NCBI GenBank assembly: GCA_030386875.1
Contig: CM059572.1
Location: forward strand, 36,143,732 to 36,207,731
DNA length: 64,000 bases
Direction: 5' to 3'
Source: Morinoia aosen
Lineage: Eukaryota; Arthropoda; Malacostraca; Amphipoda; Talitridae
The position numbers were made by a program, and so were the translations under genes. Below the pieces are notes generated by a model, which was not told the origin of the DNA, did no database searches, and saw only the letters and a list, made by a program, of their open reading frames with translations. Every line of letters starts with the position of its first letter. The stretch's first letter is position 1. Of this stretch, positions 59,127 to 64,000 are shown piece after piece.

Positions 59127-59555
59127 AGCTCAGAATTTTACTTTGCAGAACAAATTAGTTTTTTTTTGTACACAATATGCAGTTCCTTTTAAGGAACATA
59201 CACCTTCAAGGTGTATACACCTTCAAGTATTTTCAAATATAAGAAGTGCAGACATCTATTCTTATATTTTAATTTTAAAGTCTATATCACCTTTATGTTA
59301 TGAAAAAAATGACACTTCACTTTACTAATACAGAATTTGACCTAACCTGACTGAAACAATTTGATATATTAATTCAACTTTGCATACACATGAGTTTTAA
59401 TTTGCCTTGCTCTATACAAAAATTGTTAAAACATATTACATAACACTAAAATTATATGCAAAACAAAATTTATACAACAAAATTTTTTTAAATAGTACAA
59501 TAATAATTTGCATAATTAATAAGAACTAAAATAGCAAAGCCATATTAGTATTTTA

Positions 59556-60216
59556 GGTCAATTTCGGGTTTATTGCAATCACGGAAATTAATAATTTTAT
59601 TCCTAAGAATCACTAAAGGGACACATTTAAGAAGGTTTTACACGAATGACATTCTGCTCGCTGATGCGTTATTTTCGAATTATTCAACTTTGAAGTTGGC
59701 ATTTGCGCGCCAAGCGGAATTTAATTAACAACGGAAGCTAACCTTCTATTACAAACGTAAGCAGGTTGGGTTGTGAGGGGGAGCCACAGTTCTTCTAGTG
59801 AAAATTATAAATGAAGGTTTCTAGTGACGTCCGTTTACATTATCTCCAATAACGGCCACGCGGTACCCAAGATGGTGGCCGCCATCTTGGAGCTGATGTA
59901 AACACTAGTGCGGACGTAATCCTAATGGGTGGGTTTGAACCTTTATTTATAATTTTCACTAGAAGAACTATGGCTCCCCCTCACGACCCAACCTCTTTAC
60001 GTTTGTAATAGGACGTTAGCTTCCGTTATTAATTTAATTCAGCTTGGCGCCCTTGCTTTCCTGGCGCGCGAAAGCCAACTTCAAAGTTGAATAATTAAAA
60101 AAACGCATCAGCAAGCAGAATGTCATTTGTGTAAAACCTTCTTAAATGTGTTCCTTTAGAAATTCTTAGGAATAAAATTATTAATTTCCGTGATTGCATT
60201 GACATTGACATTGACC
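59556..60216. mobile_element. Foldback MITE, copy 2, upstream of CCDC134
   Basis: Two arms of about 280 bp pair around a centre near 59875 (AAGATGGTGGCCGCCATCTT). Shared with copy 1 are CATTCTGCTCGCTGATGCG, TCACGACCCAACCTCTTTAC and TATTTATAATTTTCACTA. An 8-bp duplication GTATTTTA flanks it (59548-59555, 60217-60224). It lies 430 bp upstream of the CCDC134 start codon. Confidence 0.88.
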
Positions 60217-60280
60217 GTATTTTAAACTGCCACTATCATGACTGGTCAATTACTGTCTAGTAATCTGATCCTATGTCATA

Positions 60281-60890
60281 TTAAATTTGAATGATATAAC
60301 AAATGTCGGTAAATGTGTAGCGTTGGTCAGTAATCGATTTTCCACTTTTCGTTGCCTAGAAATAGGTAATTAGATCTAAATAAACAATTTCTCTTCTATG
60401 CACTTTCCGTCAGAAATGAGTATTTAATGAGTTATGGCGGTAGGTTTAGTTTTGTCTTTGATGACGAATGCGCTCGAATAAACAGCTACTCAACGATTTT
60501 TTAATTTTTGTTGCTTGAATCACGGTAATAACATCAAAATAAACCACTTTACCTCTATACACTTTTTTTGTCAAATGAGTATTTAATGAGGTATAGCGGT
60601 AGGTTTGGTTTCGTCTTTGATAACGATCAGGCTGGAAGCGAGACTTCATTGCAGTGTTGCCATACCACGGGATCAATGGATTTCTTTCCGCTTCATACAC
60701 ATGAGTTGCGGTAACTAATTTACCGCTGTAACTTGTAAAATATTCATTTCTGACGGAAAGTGCACAGAAGTAAACTTGTTTATTTCGATCTAATTAACTA
60801 CGATTAGACACTGTAAAGTGGAAAATCGAGTACTGACCAACGCTACACATTTACCCAAATATCCAAAAATAAATGCATTCAAATTTTGTT
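60281..60890. mobile_element. Second inverted-repeat element upstream of CCDC134
   Basis: GTAAATGTGTAGCGTTGGTC...GATTTTCCACTT at about 60309 pairs with AAGTGGAAAATCGAGTACTG...CTACACATTTAC ending about 60855. Weaker pairing continues to AAATTTGAAT / ATTCAAATTT. Inside, a ~70-bp block (GAGTATTTAATGAG, GCGGTAGGTTT) occurs twice in direct orientation, about 150 bp apart. The borders are approximate and no target duplication is clear. Confidence 0.65.
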
Positions 60891-60974
60891 ATAGATTCTA
60901 ATTCAATCATTTAATTACTTGCTTTCTCAATTATCATATTTGAATGTTTTCAAACCTATTAACTACAGCATAGC

Positions 60975-61812
60975 CTTAACCCGCGCACGGTCGCGCATCC
61001 CTCAGAAAAGTAGTCAATTTACCCGCGTTACTCTGCCGTTCCCTGTTCACTTACCGTAATAGGCAGAGATGTAAAAATATGAAGTAATGAGTAAAAAATA
61101 TTGCTTTACACTTTGGTGTTGTCAGATTTTTGATAACTTGAACCATTTCTTTGTAATATGGAGTCAAACTCCGTAGATTTTTGCACAACATTGCTTCAAA
61201 GAGATCAATGGCCATTTTTTTGTTTTGGGAACAATGTAATGTTTTTCATTGCTATTTTATGCAGAAAATCCTTCCAAACCTGCTGATGTTTTTATTTTTC
61301 CTCTACAACGATTAGAAAATAAGTTATGACCATTTATATGTCTACAAAGTGTTATCCATTCTTCGTTTTAGTTCCTACATAAATGCATGTTTGCATGTCT
61401 GGTTATATTACTGTAAGTATAGTGTTTCGAAACTTGTAATTTTCACACAATATGAATAAAATACTGCTCTACACGCTACTGACTTTAGATTTGTCTTATT
61501 TGCCATTTTTGCGAAATAAGGCGAAATAAGGCCCTGAGTAGTTTCGCTGGTAACTGAGGCAGCCACTGACTGTTCGCACGCACACCCTCTCACGGTCGCC
61601 TCATTTACCACACTGACTGTGCTTACCCCTCCCAACTTCCAAGTGGTTGGAGCTCTGCCTTAACCCCCACAATGTAGGGGTTTCTGGCTCCAGCTGTGTA
61701 GCACTCGCTGAGACGATCATTTTGGTGTATAACAACTTGGGGTTATGCCTTACGTCTGGCAACCAGTGAGCCTGGTAAATGAGGCGACCAGTTATAGTTC
61801 GCGGGTTAAATA
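60975..61812. repeat. Possible third inverted-repeat element
   Basis: TTAACCCGCGCACGG near 60978 faces TTCGCGGGTTAAA at about 61798. A second inner pair is ACGGTCGCCTCATTTACCA (61592) with TGGTAAATGAGGCGACCAG (61773). The arms are short, so this is tentative. Confidence 0.4.
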
Positions 61813-62570
61813 GTATACTTTCAGGATTGGTGGATAAAAATATATAGCAAATTATACCAAATGAAGCAATCAGTTCATTCAAATGGTTTAAATTCAGCTT
61901 TAGTATTCATGGTTAGCACAATAAATAGTTAACTCTTAGTGGTTCAAATTCCTAATGTTTGGGCAATCTAAAGCAACCTCATATTTCTCCTTGGATATGA
62001 ATAGTCTACAAGGAAGCTAAACAATTTATAAATTCAACTTTAAAATAGTGTTTTATGAAAGAAAAGAAGAAAGTAATCATGCACTAGATTAGTGCTGTTA
62101 TTAACAAACATTTTGCATTTTAATCATAACCAGATTTTTGAAATGTGAACAAAAAAATATTACTTTACAGAGAAAAAGCAGAAATAATATAAATATGCCA
62201 TTAAGATTTCAAAAATATATTTTGAAAGCTTGAAATTGCCCTCAAAGATATATTTATTAGTAATTATTTCCATGGTAAATAATTATCAACATTGGTCTAC
62301 GAATGTATACAAAGTTGTCCATAGCATTACAGTAAATATTTTATGGAATATAAAGAAACTAAATAATGTATGACCGCTGCAGTCTAATAAAATGCCTTAT
62401 GCTCCAAGCAGCGAATAACGTAGCCAAGAAACTACTTGAATTTAACATTGCAGTTACTCGGACGCTGAAACTAATCTCAAGTAGGTAATAACACCTAAGC
62501 TACTTGATTGACAAAAACTATTTTTCATGCCCAAAACTGGTTTGGAGCAAAGTCACCATTAATTAGTCAG
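61813..62570. other. AT-rich intergenic sequence
   Basis: No frame or repeat is recognised. Confidence 0.5.
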
Positions 62571-62574
62571 TATG

Positions 62575-64000
62575 ACAGCCACACAGCCATCAACCACGAT
62601 ACCCAAACCGATACTTGAACTTGAACTTGAGGGCCGACAGCGTCGAGGCCTTTGTAATGGCCTACAATTTCCTCCACAATTTTCACACCAAGAGTTCAGC
62701 ACCTGGTATCAGACTTGTCCACTAAACTACTCAGGATCTACCAATCCTTGTCACAAGCTGCCATTGGATGGCATCACTGGATATCCAGTGTGTCAAAACG
62801 CCATCCCCAGGCATATTGGGTCATTACTGACCACTCTACTTGACTGGCTCATTCCAGTCACTGTCTCTTACTCCAGGCACGCACAAGAAACATTTTCATA
62901 GCTTCAATGATACTCAAATTATACTCCTGATCCAATCCACCAAGACAGCTCATACCACAATCATCTTCAGCACATCTGGCATACCACTCATTCTCTCCAT
63001 ACTGCTCAAGCACCACATTCATGAAACTTTCTCTCTCCTGCTCATATTTACTACATTCCAGTACAAAATGCTCAATTGTTTCCTCTACTCCACTAATACA
63101 CTGCCAACATAATATGTTATTATGCCAACATAATATGACTTCCAAAACTACTATCATAGAACATCTCAAACTTAGGTGCTTCTTTTTTCATATACCAGTC
63201 AAGTGTAGGCTTCCGCATCATGCTAAGCTTCCACTTATTCAATCCATACTCTATTATTTGCCTCTCAATCTCTTTCTTTCACCTCTTGCAGTCCCACTCA
63301 GGCCCTACACCTCCAGCATTTATTAAACTCCAGTCATCTACAGGTCTCCCAATTCTAACATGAATAATCTTTTGCATACTAAGTTTCCTTGCATGCCCCC
63401 AGCACACTTTCTCCCAATAGCTTACACTCAGATTCCATTCAAAAATTCACTTTACCCATCTGCTATTCTGCATTCTTTCAATTCTCACCTTATAATTCAG
63501 CACTGCTTTCATCATTCTTTCTGAAAATAGGCTCCACCCAAGGTCACCTCTAATGGCTTCTGTAGCTGTCCATTTCGGAGCACCCAATGCTAACCGTCCT
63601 ACCTTATTTTGTATTACATCCAGCTTTTCAAGATCACTTCCATTCCAGGCAAGAGCACTCATCCCATACATGACACTAGGTACAGCAACATACTTCCACA
63701 TTCCTCTCACACATTCATACTTGCTTGCTCTGTATCTGGCCACACTACTTAACCGTCCACTCCACTGCATAGCTTTTGCCACTTTTTCACCCTTAGTTCT
63801 AGTGCATCCATCTTCACTTATCATACAGCCTAAATATTTCTATTCTTTTGTTCTACCTATTCTGATTTCTCAAATATTCCACAGTCTGTCTCTATCAGTC
63901 TCATCACTATTTATAACCATAACCTTACTTTTGTCATCACCAAAGTTCATCTTGATAATCGTGCTTTGTTTTGATTACGTCGATTTAGCTCGATTCGTAT
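62575..64000 (-). mobile_element. Decayed LINE, 3' part, running off the window
   Basis: Minus-strand LINE remnant. At 63960-63880 is MNFGDDKSKVMVINSDET, the RT region after the catalytic box, followed by stops and frame changes. At 63824-63447 is the thumb/linker: ISEDGCTRTKGEKVAKAM, MWKYVAVPSVMYGMSALAW and NKVGRLALGAPKW. At 63120-62860 is the C-terminal zinc-binding-like block CWQCISGVEETIEHFVLEC. The 3' UTR runs to about 62575 and matches 12050-12300. At least three stops or shifts break the frame, plus a 21-bp tandem duplication (TATGCCAACATAATATG region, 63108-63138). It is of a different LINE type from the one at the left edge. Confidence 0.82.

Noticed and set aside
62572-62901. 109-codon plus-strand ORF
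   Set aside because: Antisense to the LINE 3' UTR that also occurs at 12050-12300.
1-64000. tRNA, rRNA or other structured RNA genes
   Set aside because: No sequence with convincing tRNA A/B boxes plus cloverleaf, or rRNA blocks, was seen; the strong hairpins belong to MITEs.

Overview
This is a nuclear genome segment from an animal, most likely an arthropod and possibly a crustacean. Support comes from two spliced genes with metazoan-specific orthologues, AT-rich introns with GT-AG borders, abundant minisatellites, and arthropod-style Ty3/Gypsy, CR1-like LINE, hAT-type and piggyBac-type repeats. There is no bacterial gene organisation, CRISPR array or operon. The lineage below arthropod is inference.

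Two host genes face each other. On the + strand, about 12.6-32.06 kb, is a large C2H2 zinc-finger gene that I assign to the ZNF592/ZNF687/ZNF532 family. Its six coding exons keep reading phase at every junction and give about 1962 residues. A probable 5' UTR exon and a candidate promoter/first exon lie upstream. On the - strand, 59126 down to 47149, is a complete five-exon CCDC134 orthologue of 219 residues with a signal peptide and the family's C-terminal block. I assembled both genes from splice signals because no single open frame shows them whole. The 15 kb between their 3' ends holds no gene I can support and is rich in one ~360-bp repeat family.

Mobile elements fill much of the rest. 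1-1.9 kb: 3' half of a CR1/Jockey-superfamily LINE. 3-3.45 kb: higher-order tandem repeat. 3.5-12 kb: a young, whole-looking Ty3/Gypsy element (5063-11806, 4-bp target duplication TAAC) inserted in older Gypsy-type debris. 12.05-12.3 kb: a LINE 3' end matching the decayed LINE at 62.6-64 kb. 13.5-15.3 kb and 54.3-55.4 kb: two TTAA-flanked, piggyBac-type non-autonomous elements; the first carries a nested foldback element whose relative lies at 59.56-60.22 kb. 19.93-21.13 kb: another long-inverted-repeat element. 41.97 and 53.43 kb: two small hAT-like MITEs.

The most unusual features concern splice sites. A ~2.6-kb minisatellite (21627-24240) is built from the end of a zinc-finger exon plus its own 5' splice site, giving about 40 tandem copies of that exon-intron border. 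A second minisatellite abuts the 3' splice site of CCDC134 exon 4, and weaker tandem repeats lie beside two more acceptors. The likely start codon of the zinc-finger gene is split across an exon junction, after an in-frame 21-codon upstream ORF. All 15 recognised copies of the ~360-bp repeat family point the same way as the nearest host gene: + left of 39 kb, - right of 43 kb.
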